Below, in pieces: positions 1-9,074 of a DNA stretch of 64,000 nucleotides (positions are counted from its first letter, which is position 1; every line of letters starts with the position of its first letter). The position numbers were made by a program, and so were the translations under genes. The notes under the pieces are model-generated. The model ran no database searches. It saw only the letters and a list, made by a program, of their open reading frames with translations, and was not told where the DNA came from. Source of the stretch: Natrononativus amylolyticus. GTDB lineage: Archaea > Halobacteriota > Halobacteria > Halobacteriales > Natrialbaceae. The DNA is taken from positions 434,001 through 498,000 of the forward strand of contig NZ_CP101459.1 of the NCBI RefSeq assembly GCF_024362525.1, read 5' to 3'.

Positions 1-917
1 TCGAGGATCGCCTCGAGGGCCTCGCGGTTGTCGACCCGGTCGGCGTTGGTCGTGAACCGATCGTCCTCGAGGAGGTCGGGGCGCTCGAGGGCATCACACA
101 GGTTCGACCAGAGCTTCTCGGAGGCCGCGGCGACGACGACGTAGCCGTCCGCCGTCGGAAACGCCTGGTAGGGAACGATCGTAGGGTGTCTGCTGCCCAT
201 CCGGCCCGGGGACTCCCCCGTCGCGAAGTAGCTACTGGCCATGTACGACATCCAGGCGACCTGTCCGTCGAAGAGGCTGACGTCGATCTTCTGGCCGCCC
301 GCATCGGCGAACGCCCGGCGAAAGAGCGCGGCCAGGATCGCCTGGGTAGCGTACATCCCCGCGCCGATGTCGGCGACGGCGACGCCGACACGAACCGGCG
401 GGCCGTCCTCGGGGCCGGTGATACTCATCAGGCCGCTTTCGGCCTGCATGATCAGGTCGTAGGCCGGTTTCTCGGCGTACGGCCCCCACTCACCGTAGCC
501 CGACAGCGCGCAGTAGACGAGGTCCGGATTGTCCGCGCTGAGGTCCTCGTAGCCGAGTCCCCACTCCTCGAGCGTGCCCACCCGGAAGTTCTCGACGAAG
601 ACGTCGGCGTCCGCGATCAGCGACCGAAGGACGTCCCGTCCCCGGTCGCGCTTGAGGTTGAGCGTGATCGAGCGCTTGTTGCGGTTGACGCTGGCGTAGT
701 AGGCGCTCACGCCGTCGTCGCCCGCGCCGAACTGCGGGGGATACCAGCCGCGGGTCTGATCGCCGACGCCCGGCCGCTCGACTTTGATCACGTCCGCGCC
801 GAGGTCCGCCAGCTGCATCGTACAGAACGGCCCGACGAGGACCTGCGAGGCGTCGACGACGGTGACGCCCTCGAGCGGCCCCTCCTGCGTTTCCGACTCG
901 CGTGCTTCTCCGACCAT
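1..917 (-). CDS. CaiB/BaiF family III CoA-transferase, 3' end cut by window edge
   Basis: Reading the minus strand from an ATG at 917 gives MVGEARESETQEGPLEGVTV, then a typical family III N-terminus with LADLGADVIKVERP near residue 45 and NRNKRSITLNLK near residue 85. The reading frame is still open at base 1, so the C-terminus lies outside the window. These enzymes move CoA between acyl-CoA and a free acid using a catalytic Asp; the Asp in the segment YDLIMQAESG is the likely one. It starts 27 bp after the glutaryl-CoA dehydrogenase gene on the same strand. This suggests the role of the SUGCT-type succinyl-CoA:glutarate CoA-transferase, activating glutarate for the dehydrogenase. The family is clear; the substrate is inferred from context only. 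Confidence 0.9.
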   Translation of the reverse strand, partial: MVGEARESETQEGPLEGVTVVDASQVLVGPFCTMQLADLGADVIKVERPGVGDQTRGWYPPQFGAGDDGVSAYYASVNRNKRSITLNLKRDRGRDVLRSLIADADVFVENFRVGTLEEWGLGYEDLSADNPDLVYCALSGYGEWGPYAEKPAYDLIMQAESGLMSITGPEDGPPVRVGVAVADIGAGMYATQAILAALFRRAFADAGGQKIDVSLFDGQVAWMSYMASSYFATGESPGRMGSRHPTIVPYQAFPTADGYVVVAAASEKLWSNLCDALERPDLLEDDRFTTNADRVDNREALEAIL

Positions 918-944
918 CTATCGAGTATCGTGACCGCTCATGTA

Positions 945-2111
945 TTAGTCATACGCCGGGATGCCGGTGAGGTCGTGACCGAGGACGAGGGTGTGGATGT
1001 CGTGGGTGCCCTCGTAGGTGTAGACGGTCTCCATGTTGGCCATGTGGCGCATCGGCGAGTAATCCGTCGTGATGCCGTTGCCGCCGAGCATCTCGCGGGC
1101 GACGCGCGACTGGTCGCGAGCCATCCGGACGTTGTTGCGTTTGGCCATCGAGACGTGCTGGGGCCGGAGGTCGCCGCGCTCTTTGAGTTCCGCGAGGCGG
1201 TACGCCAGCAGCTGTGCGAGGGTGATCTGGGTCGCCATCTCCGCGAGTTTGTCCTGCTGGAGCTGGAACCGGCCGATCGGCCCGCCGAACTGCTCTCGGT
1301 CTTTGGCGTACTGGCGGGCCTCCTCGAAGCAGTCTCGAGCCGCGCCCACCGCACCCCAGGCGATGCCGTACCGGGCCTGCGTTAAACAGGAGAGCGGCCC
1401 CTTCATCCCCTCGACGCCCGGCAGCACATTCTCTTCTGGAATCCGCACGTCGTTGAGGCCGATCTCGCCGGTGATCGAGGCGCGAAGCGAGAGCTTCTCG
1501 GTGATCTTGTTCGTCGAAACGCCGTCGCGGTCGGTCTCGACGAGGAAGCCTCGAACCGGGTTATCGTCGGCGGAGCGATCTCTGGCCCAGACGACGGCCA
1601 CATCGGAGATGGGGGAGTTGGTGATCCAGGTCTTCGAGCCGTTGAGCACGAAGCCATCCGCGTCGCGCTCGGCGTGCGTTTCCATCCCCGAGGGGTTCGA
1701 ACCGTGCTGGGGCTCCGTGAGGCCGAAGCAGCCCACGGCCTCGCCCTCCCCCAGCTTGGGGAGCCACTCTTCTTTCTGGTCCTCGCTACCGTAGGCGTGG
1801 ATCGGGTACATGACCAGCGCGCCCTGCACGGAGGCCATTGATCTCAGTCCCGAGTCGCAGGCCTCGAGTTCCTGCATCAACAACCCGTAGGCGGTCTCGG
1901 AGACGCCCGGCGAGCCGTAGCCCTCGAGGTTCGGCGCGTAAAATCCCATCTCGCCCATCTCGGGGATCAGCTCGGTGGGGAAGGTGCCGTTCTCGTAGTG
2001 GTCGCCGATATCGGGGCGCACCCGTTCGTCGACGAACTCGCGAGCCGTATCCCGGATCAGCCGCTCTTCTTCCTCGAGGTCGCCCTCGAGCGAGACGTAA
2101 TCGAGGCTCAT
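945..2111 (-). CDS. Glutaryl-CoA dehydrogenase-like acyl-CoA dehydrogenase
   Basis: A 388-aa FAD acyl-CoA dehydrogenase, the usual length. It has the N-terminal helical domain, a middle beta domain ([15 protein letters not shown], then [12 protein letters not shown]) and the C-terminal helical domain. The segment [13 protein letters not shown] holds the catalytic Glu at residue 367, in the C-terminal position used by glutaryl-CoA dehydrogenases, which convert glutaryl-CoA to crotonyl-CoA plus CO2. The start is [10 protein letters not shown]. Its ATG overlaps the stop of the upstream aminotransferase as ATGA, which implies translational coupling and rules out the longer in-frame extension upstream. 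Together with the downstream CoA-transferase this forms a glutarate-degrading operon. Another short-chain acyl-CoA substrate is possible but less likely given this motif. Confidence 0.9.
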   Translation of the reverse strand: MSLDYVSLEGDLEEEERLIRDTAREFVDERVRPDIGDHYENGTFPTELIPEMGEMGFYAPNLEGYGSPGVSETAYGLLMQELEACDSGLRSMASVQGALVMYPIHAYGSEDQKEEWLPKLGEGEAVGCFGLTEPQHGSNPSGMETHAERDADGFVLNGSKTWITNSPISDVAVVWARDRSADDNPVRGFLVETDRDGVSTNKITEKLSLRASITGEIGLNDVRIPEENVLPGVEGMKGPLSCLTQARYGIAWGAVGAARDCFEEARQYAKDREQFGGPIGRFQLQQDKLAEMATQITLAQLLAYRLAELKERGDLRPQHVSMAKRNNVRMARDQSRVAREMLGGNGITTDYSPMRHMANMETVYTYEGTHDIHTLVLGHDLTGIPAYD

Positions 2112-3463
2112 CGGTCCCCGTCGACGGCGCTTTCGATCGCCGAACAGATCACGTCCATGCCCACCTCGGCCTGGCGGTCGGTAAGGACGAGCGGCGGGAT
2201 CAGCCGCAGGACGTTCCCGTAACGGCCCGCGCTCCAGACGAGGACGCCGTTCTCGTAGCATCGCCGCTGGATATCCTGGACGAGATCCTTCGCCGGGCCG
2301 TCGTCGTCGACGAACTCCACGCCGACGAACAGGCCCTCGCCGCGAACGTCGCTAATCTCCTCGACGTCGGCGGCGGCCTCCTCGAGGCGGCCACGGATCT
2401 CCTCGCCGAGTCGGCGGGCGTGAGCGAGGAGGTCGTTCTCCTCGATGTACTCGATCGCCCGGAGGCCGCCGACCATCGCCGGGACGTTGCCGCGGAACGT
2501 GCCGACGTGTCCGCCCGGCCCCCACGTGTCGAGTTCGTCGCGGTACAGCATCGCGCCGATCGGCAGGCCGGTGCCGCCGAGGGCTTTCGCCATCGTGATC
2601 GCGTCGGGCGTGACGTCGAAGTGATCGGAGGCGAACCACTCGCCGGTTCGACCGAGCCCGGTCTGAATCTCGTCGACGATCAGGAGCGCGTCGTTGTCGT
2701 CGGCGATGTCGCGCAGGCCCTGCAGGAAGTCCGCCGGCGGGACGACCACGCCACCTTCGCCCTGGATCGGTTCGACCCAGATACCGGCCGGCGACTGGTG
2801 GCCCCCGTAGGGGTTCTCGAACTTCCGCTGGACCGCGTCGAGCGCCCGGTCGGTGTCGACGTCGTTCGACGGGGCCGGGTACGGGACGTGAACCGCGTCC
2901 GGGAGCAGCGGTCCGTATCCCTCCTTGTACTTCTTGCCGGCGGTGAGGCTGAGCGCCCCGGCGGTCGTCCCGTGATACGATCCCTCGAAGGCGAGGAGGC
3001 CGTGTCGGCCCGTGTTGTGCTTTGCGAGTTTGATCGACCCCTCGATGGCGTCGCTGCCGCTCGGCCCGCCGAAGATCACTCGACTGTTGCCGCTGAGGTC
3101 GCCGGGTGCGATGGCGTCGAGTTTCTCGATCAGGTCGAGGCGCGCCTCCGTCGGGAAGTCGATCGTGTGGGTGTAGCGGTCGAGTTGTTCGTGGACGCCC
3201 TCGAGGACGTACGGGTTCGAGTGGCCGACGTTCAGCACGCCGATCCCCGCGAAGAAGTCGAGAAAGGTGTTCCCGTCGGCGTCGCGAACGGTCGCCCCCT
3301 TCGCTTCCTCGAGGGCGATCGGGACGCGGCGCGGGTACGCGACCGCGTTGCTGTCGACCGCCCGCTGGCGCTCGAGTAAGGCCTCCGAGTTCGGCCCCGG
3401 AACGCGGTCCACGTCCGGCTCTTCGGCGAAGTGCAGGTCTTCGATTGCAGGTCCGGTTGCCAT
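2108..3463 (-). CDS. Class III (omega) aminotransferase, 4-aminobutyrate/5-aminovalerate type
   Basis: A 451-aa PLP-dependent fold-type I enzyme. Visible are [18 protein letters not shown] in the cofactor region, [20 protein letters not shown] with the Asp that contacts the pyridine nitrogen, and [17 protein letters not shown] with the Schiff-base Lys. Omega-aminotransferases of this class convert GABA, 5-aminovalerate or similar amines to semialdehydes. It is the first gene of a three-gene operon with glutaryl-CoA dehydrogenase and a CoA-transferase, so 5-aminovalerate to glutarate semialdehyde is an attractive role. The start [10 protein letters not shown] (3463) is preferred over an in-frame ATG eight codons upstream because a TATATAT box lies about 26 nt before it. 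No semialdehyde dehydrogenase is present in the window. Confidence 0.88.
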   Translation of the reverse strand: MATGPAIEDLHFAEEPDVDRVPGPNSEALLERQRAVDSNAVAYPRRVPIALEEAKGATVRDADGNTFLDFFAGIGVLNVGHSNPYVLEGVHEQLDRYTHTIDFPTEARLDLIEKLDAIAPGDLSGNSRVIFGGPSGSDAIEGSIKLAKHNTGRHGLLAFEGSYHGTTAGALSLTAGKKYKEGYGPLLPDAVHVPYPAPSNDVDTDRALDAVQRKFENPYGGHQSPAGIWVEPIQGEGGVVVPPADFLQGLRDIADDNDALLIVDEIQTGLGRTGEWFASDHFDVTPDAITMAKALGGTGLPIGAMLYRDELDTWGPGGHVGTFRGNVPAMVGGLRAIEYIEENDLLAHARRLGEEIRGRLEEAAADVEEISDVRGEGLFVGVEFVDDDGPAKDLVQDIQRRCYENGVLVWSAGRYGNVLRLIPPLVLTDRQAEVGMDVICSAIESAVDGDR

Positions 3464-3485
3464 ACGGTTGCATTCGCACCATCGC

Positions 3486-3493
3486 ATATATAT
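3486..3493 (-). promoter_or_regulatory. TATA box of the aminotransferase-GCDH-CoA-transferase operon
   Basis: An ATATATAT run centred about 26 nt upstream of the ATG at 3463 on the minus strand, the spacing expected for a leaderless haloarchaeal transcript. It is the only strong AT run in the 186 bp between this gene and the next. Confidence 0.6.
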
Positions 3494-3649
3494 CGTTCTA
3501 CCTCTAACTATGGCACGAATTTTCGACTTTCGTCCAACAGGGTGGACGCGTTTGAATCAATCTGCGAGGGGACCATCTGTGGAACACAAGGGAAAATCCC
3601 CTCCCCGGGGAGATTCACGGTCGTTGTCGGCACCGGCTCCAGCCGGCCG

Positions 3650-4909
3650 TTATCCGCCCCCGGACTCGAGGTATCGGCGCGCGGTTTCGGCGACGAGTTC
3701 CGTCCCCGCCAGTACGTCGGGCCAGTGGATCATCTCGTTCGGGAAGTGCGCCTGCTCGATGCTCCCGGGTCCGAAGACGACGCTCGGTATCCCGGCGTCG
3801 ATGTAGAACCGCGAATCGGCGCAGTACGTCTGTCCGATCGGGTCCGTCTCACCGCGGCCGGCGTCGCGGAGCGTCCCCCGGAGAGTCTCGACGATCGGTT
3901 CGCCGGGGTCGATCGCCGAGGGCTCGAAGTGGATGCCGCGGCGCTCGAACCGCGGCGGGTGTGCGCGCAGCCACTCGCTGTCCGCAGTGACTTCCTCGAG
4001 CCGTTCCCGGAAGGCCGCCTCGACGTCCGCCGCGGACTCGTCGGGCAGGTAGCCGACGCGAACCTCAGCGAGGAGACGAGAGGGCACGCTCGAGGCCCAC
4101 GTTCCGGCGTCGACCGTGCCGACGTTGACGGGGCAGTTCACCGGATAGTCGTACAGCGGGTGATCGAGGCGGTCGTGGCGCTCGGCCTCGAGCGATCGGA
4201 ACGCCTGACACACCGCCTCGAAGTGCGGGAGCACCGACTCGCCGTTCCAGCGACTCGCGGCGTGGGCCGAGCGCCCCGAAATCTCCAGTTCGGCGATGAA
4301 CACTCCCGCGGTCGCGACGACGACCTCGAACTCGGTCGGTTCGGCGACCAGCGCGGCGTCGCGGTCGAACGGATAGGGGTTCTCGAGGGCGGCCATCGGT
4401 GCGCCGATGCCGCCCTCCTCCTCGCCAGTGACGCTCTCGACGACGATTCGGCCGTCGAGGTCCGTCCGTGCCTCGTCGTGGAGGGCGCGGGCGGCGAAGA
4501 CGAGCATCGCGAGCTGGCTCTTCATGTCCGCTGCGCCGCGGGCGGCGAGCGAGTCGCCGTTCCAGGTCGGTTCGAACGGGTCCGACTCCCAGGCGGGACG
4601 GTCGACGGGAACGACGTCGACGTGCCCGTTCAGAACGAGGGTCGGACCCGCCTCCGGATCGCCGAATTCGAGGACGCCGCCGACGCTCGGGCGGTCCGCC
4701 GCGTCGATCTCGTCCGCGTCGGGGAACGGCTCGAGGGTCGCCAGCCGCGCCGCGTCCGCCTCCCAGGTGTAGGTCTCGAACCCCAGTTCCTCGAGTCGGT
4801 CTCGAAACCACGTCTGGGCCGGCTGTTCGTTCCCGCTGGTCGACTCGAACCGTATGAGTTCCTCGACGAACTCGCGCTGGTCGTCCTCGTATTCGGGCGC
4901 AACTCCCAT
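3650..4909 (-). CDS. M20 family deacylase (ArgE/DapE type)
   Basis: A 419-aa di-zinc amidohydrolase. The metal-site segments are visible: LVLNGHVDVVP (His and Asp), RGAADMKSQLAML (bridging Asp) and SVTGEEEGGIGAP (Glu pair, including the general base). A lid/dimerisation domain follows (GRSAHAASRWNGESV). ArgE/DapE relatives remove acetyl, succinyl or other acyl groups from amino acids. It is one of three M20 enzymes flanking the polyamine transporter genes. It starts at MGVAPEYEDD, with an AT-rich box around 4932-4941, and is divergent from the ThDP enzyme at 5072. It is probably transcribed alone, because 186 bp and a separate promoter follow it. The exact substrate cannot be read from sequence. 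Confidence 0.88.
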   Translation of the reverse strand: MGVAPEYEDDQREFVEELIRFESTSGNEQPAQTWFRDRLEELGFETYTWEADAARLATLEPFPDADEIDAADRPSVGGVLEFGDPEAGPTLVLNGHVDVVPVDRPAWESDPFEPTWNGDSLAARGAADMKSQLAMLVFAARALHDEARTDLDGRIVVESVTGEEEGGIGAPMAALENPYPFDRDAALVAEPTEFEVVVATAGVFIAELEISGRSAHAASRWNGESVLPHFEAVCQAFRSLEAERHDRLDHPLYDYPVNCPVNVGTVDAGTWASSVPSRLLAEVRVGYLPDESAADVEAAFRERLEEVTADSEWLRAHPPRFERRGIHFEPSAIDPGEPIVETLRGTLRDAGRGETDPIGQTYCADSRFYIDAGIPSVVFGPGSIEQAHFPNEMIHWPDVLAGTELVAETARRYLESGGG

Positions 4910-5061
4910 AGGCCGGGCTATCCTTCTGGCGCTAAATTATTTCTCATATTTTTCTGATATGTGGTTTGGATGACTCGGGTACAGGGCGTGAGCGGGTGCG
5001 TTCACAGCAACTTTACATCATATCAATAATAGAATAGAAATCTTCATATGCCTCGTCTTGA

Positions 5062-5074
5062 CATACGGCGTATG
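5062..5074. promoter_or_regulatory. Palindrome CATAC-ggc-GTATG over the ThDP-gene start
   Basis: A perfect 5+5 bp inverted repeat with a 3-bp centre that overlaps the presumed transcription and translation start at 5072. It may be an operator, but a single copy this short could arise by chance. Confidence 0.25.
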
Positions 5075-6736
5075 CCAGCAACTGGTGCGGATCTCTTTGC
5101 CGACGCGCTCGAGACCTACGGCGTGACGCACGTGTTCGGAAACCCGGGGACGACCGAGATACCGCTGCTCGAGGCGCTCGGCGAGTCGGATCTGGAGTAC
5201 GTGATGGCGCTTCACGAGGACATCGCGGTCGGGATGGCCGGCGGCTACGCCAGCACCCGCCGGTATCACGCCCACGGCGACCCGGAGGTCTGCCCGCTCG
5301 GCGTCGCCAACCTCCACATCGCGCCGGGAACGGCCCACGGGCTCGGAAACCTCTACGCCGCACACATCGGCGGCGCGCCGCTGCTCGTCACCGCCGGAAA
5401 CCACGCGACGGAGCAACAACACGAGGAGCCGCTCCTCCACGGCGACCTCCAGCAGCTGACCAGGGAATTCACGAAGTGGACCGCCGAGGTACAGGACGTG
5501 AAGGCGCTCCCGACGATGCTTCGGCGGGCGGTACGGGTCGCGCTCACCCCGCCGACGGGGCCGGTGTTTCTCAGCCTGCCGATCGACGTGATGACCGCCG
5601 AGACCGACCTGGAGCCCGAACCGCTCGGTCGCGTTCCCTCCGGTGGCGCCGGCGACCAGGTCGCTATCGAACGGGCGGCCGACGCGCTCGAGGCGGCCGA
5701 GGAGCCGGTGATGGTCGTCGGGGACGGGATCGCCCGCAGCGGGCCGGCGGCCGTCGAGGCGACAGTCGAACTGGCCGAGACGACCGGTGCCCGCGTTCAC
5801 GGCGAGATCCTGCTGGCCGAGGTGCCGTTCCCGATGGGTCACCCGCAGTACGTCTCTCACCTCCCGGAGTCGGTCGACGCGGTACAGGCCTTGCTCGAGA
5901 CCGACACCGTCGTCTTCGTCGGCTGTTCGACCAACGTCGCGATGATGCCTCACGAGGACCCGCTCGTGGACCCGTCGACGACGACGATTCACATCGGCGA
6001 CGATCCCTGGGAGCTCGGCAAGAACGAACCGGCCGACGTGAGCGTGATCGGAGATCCCGGCGAGATCGTCGCCGGCGTTCGACGGCAGCTCGAGGCGGAT
6101 GCGATAACGCCCGACCTCGAGGCGCACGAGCCGGTTCGAGAGTGGGTGAACGAGGAGGTGCTCGTCTCGGAGACCGACGCCGGGGACGGTCGCTCGAAGG
6201 TCGATCTGATCGAGACGCTGGCCGAGACGATTCCCGGTGCTCGCGTCGTCGACGAGAGCGTCACCACCCGCTACGCGCTGCTCTCGCGGTGGCCACTCGA
6301 ACACGGCCAGTACGTCGGCAACAAGTCGGGCGGGCTCGGCTACGGCCTTCCCGCCGCGGTCGGCGCCGCCGTCGCCGAGGGGGAAGCGTCGTCGTCCCGT
6401 CCGGTGGTCGGCCTCGTGGGAGACGGATCGTACCTATACTATCCGCACACGCTGTACACGGCCTCGCGCTACGACATCGACCTGACCGTCGTCGTCTCGA
6501 ACAACTACACCTACCGGATCCTCAAGGAGAACACGGTCGCGCTCCTCGGGGGGAGCATCGAGGACTACCTGTTCCCGGGAATGACGTTCGATCCCCCGGT
6601 CGACTTCGCGCTCAACGCCCGGAGCCACGGTGCGACGGCCCAGCAGGTCGGCCCCGACGACGATCTCGTCGCCGCGCTCGAGTCGGCGACCGATCACGCG
6701 GGACCCGTCGTCCTCGACGTCACCGTCCAGGATTGA
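5072..6736 (+). CDS. Thiamine-diphosphate-dependent enzyme, benzoylformate decarboxylase-like
   Basis: A 554-aa enzyme with the three ThDP-fold domains: PYR (residues ~5-170), central (~190-325) and PP (~370-554). Near the N-terminus are VFGNPGTTEIPLLEAL and LHEDIAVGMAGGYA, which carries the conserved cofactor-activating Glu (residue 49). The C-terminal domain has the ThDP/Mg signature, GDGSYLYYP followed by VVVSNN. Overall layout resembles MdlC-type 2-oxoacid decarboxylases more than acetolactate synthases, and the FAD-binding features of the latter are not obvious. The start MPATGADLF is favoured because a TTCATATG box lies about 27 nt upstream; an in-frame ATG at 5048 is the alternative. 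It faces away from the M20 gene and precedes the transporter operon by about 90 bp. Its role in the cluster is unknown. Confidence 0.85.
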   Translation: MPATGADLFADALETYGVTHVFGNPGTTEIPLLEALGESDLEYVMALHEDIAVGMAGGYASTRRYHAHGDPEVCPLGVANLHIAPGTAHGLGNLYAAHIGGAPLLVTAGNHATEQQHEEPLLHGDLQQLTREFTKWTAEVQDVKALPTMLRRAVRVALTPPTGPVFLSLPIDVMTAETDLEPEPLGRVPSGGAGDQVAIERAADALEAAEEPVMVVGDGIARSGPAAVEATVELAETTGARVHGEILLAEVPFPMGHPQYVSHLPESVDAVQALLETDTVVFVGCSTNVAMMPHEDPLVDPSTTTIHIGDDPWELGKNEPADVSVIGDPGEIVAGVRRQLEADAITPDLEAHEPVREWVNEEVLVSETDAGDGRSKVDLIETLAETIPGARVVDESVTTRYALLSRWPLEHGQYVGNKSGGLGYGLPAAVGAAVAEGEASSSRPVVGLVGDGSYLYYPHTLYTASRYDIDLTVVVSNNYTYRILKENTVALLGGSIEDYLFPGMTFDPPVDFALNARSHGATAQQVGPDDDLVAALESATDHAGPVVLDVTVQD

Positions 6737-6794
6737 ACGCAGTCTAATATTATCGTTAAACTTAGAATTTGGCGTTATTGCCCCTCCTACGGTA

Positions 6795-6804
6795 GTTTTA
6801 TATG
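6795..6804 (+). promoter_or_regulatory. TATA box of the potDABC operon
   Basis: TTTTATATGC centred about 27 nt upstream of the potD ATG at 6827, in an otherwise gene-free 90-bp spacer. This is the clearest promoter for the transporter and deacetylase genes. Confidence 0.6.
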
Positions 6805-6826
6805 CAACTGGTTAGTTTGATCCGCT

Positions 6827-7969
6827 ATGCCTGACGATGGCTATCACAAGAGCCGCCGAACGCTCCTCAAGGCCGTTGGAGCGGGGGGAATCGCTGCTCT
6901 CTCTGGGTGTCTGGGAGACGACGACGATACGGAGTACGTCCGCCCGATCGATATCGAGTCGTTTCCGCCGGAGGAGTACGAGTCATCGGTGAACGTCTGG
7001 AACTGGTACACAGACTGGGTCGACTGGCACACCGAGCCGTTCCAGGAGAGTTACGAGGGGATCGACCAGGTGAACGCGCAGGCGTACTCGGGTCCGAGCG
7101 AGTGGTACTCTCGCCTCGAGGCCGGCAACGACGAGATCGACACCATCTCGGCGACAAACGAGTGGGTCGTCCGTGCGATGAACAACGACTACCTCGAGCC
7201 GCTCCCGGTCGACCGGATGGAGGCCTGGGACGTCCTGACGCCGCTCGCTCGGGAGGACGCCGAGGAACACTACAGTATGGACGGCGAGATCTACGCCATC
7301 CCAGAAGCGGTCGTGATGCAGCCATCGCTGACGTACAACGAAGAGTACTTCGACAGCCCGCCGGACTCCTGGAGCATCCTCTGGGACGAGGAACTCGAGG
7401 GGATGATGTTCATGGAGGACTGGGCCGAGGTGTCCTGCCGGATCGCCGCCCTCTACACCGGCCAGGATCCGAACGACCCGGACGACTTCGACGAGATCGA
7501 GGAAGTCCTCGTCCAGCAGCGGGACCTGAACGTCACCTACTGGAACGAGTTCTCCTCGGCGATGGAGATGTTCGTCAACGAGGAGATCGTCGTCGGACCG
7601 CTCCGGGACGGCCGGACGTGGATGGCGCGATTCCTCAACGACGCCCCGATCAACTACGCGGTTCCGGACGAGGGAATGATGTACACCTACGACAACTTCG
7701 TCATCCCCGAGGGGGCCCCCAACCCGCGAGCGGCCGCCGCCTGGATCGACCACGGCGGGCAGGTCTCCTCGAGGGTCCAGCTGTTCGCCGAGATGGGGTA
7801 CGTGCCGCCGATCGAAAACCTCGAAACGGAGCTGACGGAGGTCGTCTCCGAGGAGGAAGCGGCGTTCGCGGATTGGCTCGACCCCGACGAACTCATCTTC
7901 ATCGAGCCCCTCGAGGAGGAGGTCCTCGATCGGTACGACGAGATCTGGACGACGGTCGTCGCCGGCTAA
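6827..7969 (+). CDS. potD: Polyamine-type ABC transporter substrate-binding lipoprotein (PotD-like)
   Basis: A 380-aa periplasmic-binding-protein fold of the spermidine/putrescine class (VWNWYTDWVD near the N-terminus, PEAVVMQPSLTYNEEYFD in the first lobe). The N-terminus has a Tat signal, S-R-R-T-L-L-K at residues 9-15, and a lipobox LSGC with Cys28, so it is exported folded and lipid-anchored outside the membrane. Many acidic and aromatic residues line the protein, as expected for binding cationic amines. It opens an operon with the ATPase (18-bp gap) and two permeases. TTTTATATG about 27 nt upstream of the ATG marks a leaderless promoter. Substrate could be putrescine, spermidine, cadaverine or acetylated forms; context favours N-acetylated amines. 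Confidence 0.88.
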   Translation: MPDDGYHKSRRTLLKAVGAGGIAALSGCLGDDDDTEYVRPIDIESFPPEEYESSVNVWNWYTDWVDWHTEPFQESYEGIDQVNAQAYSGPSEWYSRLEAGNDEIDTISATNEWVVRAMNNDYLEPLPVDRMEAWDVLTPLAREDAEEHYSMDGEIYAIPEAVVMQPSLTYNEEYFDSPPDSWSILWDEELEGMMFMEDWAEVSCRIAALYTGQDPNDPDDFDEIEEVLVQQRDLNVTYWNEFSSAMEMFVNEEIVVGPLRDGRTWMARFLNDAPINYAVPDEGMMYTYDNFVIPEGAPNPRAAAAWIDHGGQVSSRVQLFAEMGYVPPIENLETELTEVVSEEEAAFADWLDPDELIFIEPLEEEVLDRYDEIWTTVVAG

Positions 7970-7987
7970 GCCGATATTTCTTGAACT

Positions 7988-9070
7988 ATGTCCGTTTTAC
8001 ACGTCGAAAACGTTCGGAAGGAGTACGGAGAGGTACTGGCAGTGGAGAACGCCTCGTTCGCGGTCGAAGACGGCGAGTTCGTCTCGATACTGGGGCCGAG
8101 CGGCTCCGGAAAGTCGACGATGCTCCGGATGATCTCCGGGTTCGAAACGCCGACCAGCGGCGAGATTCGTATCAACGGAGAGAACGTCGTCGGCGTCCCG
8201 TCGTTCGAGCGGGACACCAACATGGTGTTCCAGAACCTCGCGCTGTTCCCGCACCTGACCGTCGCCGAGAACATCGCCTTCGGACTCAAGCGCCGCGGCG
8301 TCGACAAGCAGGACCGAGCGAAGCGCGTCGAGGAGATCCTCGAGGTCGTCGAACTCGCCGGCTACGGTGACCGGGAGATCGACCAGCTCAGCGGCGGCGA
8401 ACAGCAGCGGATCGCGCTCGCTCGAGCGGTCGTCAACGAGCCGTCGATCATCCTCCTCGACGAGCCGCTGGCCTCGCTGGACCGCAAACTCCGCCAGCAC
8501 ATGAAGTTCGAACTCCAGCGGATCCAGGAGGAGACCGGGATCACCTTCCTCTACGTCACCCACGACCAGGAGGTCGCGATGTCGATCTCCGACCGGATGG
8601 TCGTCCTCAACGAGGGCCAGATAGAACAGAAGGGGACGGTGAAGGACATCTACGAGCGGCCGGCGACCCGCTTCGTCGCGCAGTTCATGGGCGACGTCAA
8701 CGTCGTCTCGGGGACGGTCGCCAGCCGCACCAACGGAACCGTCGAACTCGACGTCGGCGGCTCGTCGCTCGACGTCCCCGCCACCGCACTCGAGACCGAG
8801 ATCGACGCCGGCGACACGCTCGACCTCGGTATCAGGCCGACGCACATCGACCTCGAGGCGCCGTCGGCGAACGGAAACCTCACCGGAACGGTCGAGAACC
8901 GGCTGTACTCCGGCGATACGACGGTGTACACCGTCGACGTCGACGGAACGGTGTTCAACGTCGAAACGACGAACGGCGAGTTCGACGTCGACGATAGCGT
9001 CGCCCTCGTCTGGGAGCCCGAACGGACGTTCATGTTCAAAAACGGAGCCAACGTCGCGTACGAGGGATGA
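7988..9070 (+). CDS. potA: Polyamine-type ABC transporter ATP-binding protein (PotA-like)
   Basis: A 360-aa ABC ATPase with Walker A GPSGSGKST (residues ~36-44), Q-loop VFQNLALFP, signature LSGGEQQR, Walker B IILLDEPLASLD and H-loop YVTHDQ. The C-terminal third (~240-360) is a TOBE domain as found in PotA/MalK-type ATPases. It energises uptake through the two permeases that follow. It lies 18 bp after the binding protein and 4 bp before the first permease, so it is co-transcribed. Everything needed for a working ATPase is intact. Confidence 0.93.
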   Translation: MSVLHVENVRKEYGEVLAVENASFAVEDGEFVSILGPSGSGKSTMLRMISGFETPTSGEIRINGENVVGVPSFERDTNMVFQNLALFPHLTVAENIAFGLKRRGVDKQDRAKRVEEILEVVELAGYGDREIDQLSGGEQQRIALARAVVNEPSIILLDEPLASLDRKLRQHMKFELQRIQEETGITFLYVTHDQEVAMSISDRMVVLNEGQIEQKGTVKDIYERPATRFVAQFMGDVNVVSGTVASRTNGTVELDVGGSSLDVPATALETEIDAGDTLDLGIRPTHIDLEAPSANGNLTGTVENRLYSGDTTVYTVDVDGTVFNVETTNGEFDVDDSVALVWEPERTFMFKNGANVAYEG

Positions 9071-9074
9071 GTCG

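Noticed and set aside
186-1385. 399-codon plus-strand frame
   Set aside because: It runs opposite to the CoA-transferase and acyl-CoA dehydrogenase genes, which have clear motifs. Long antisense frames are common in high-GC haloarchaeal DNA.
1838-4957. Plus-strand frames of about 510 codons each across the aminotransferase and M20 genes
   Set aside because: Arg-rich, non-acidic translations lying antisense to convincing genes.
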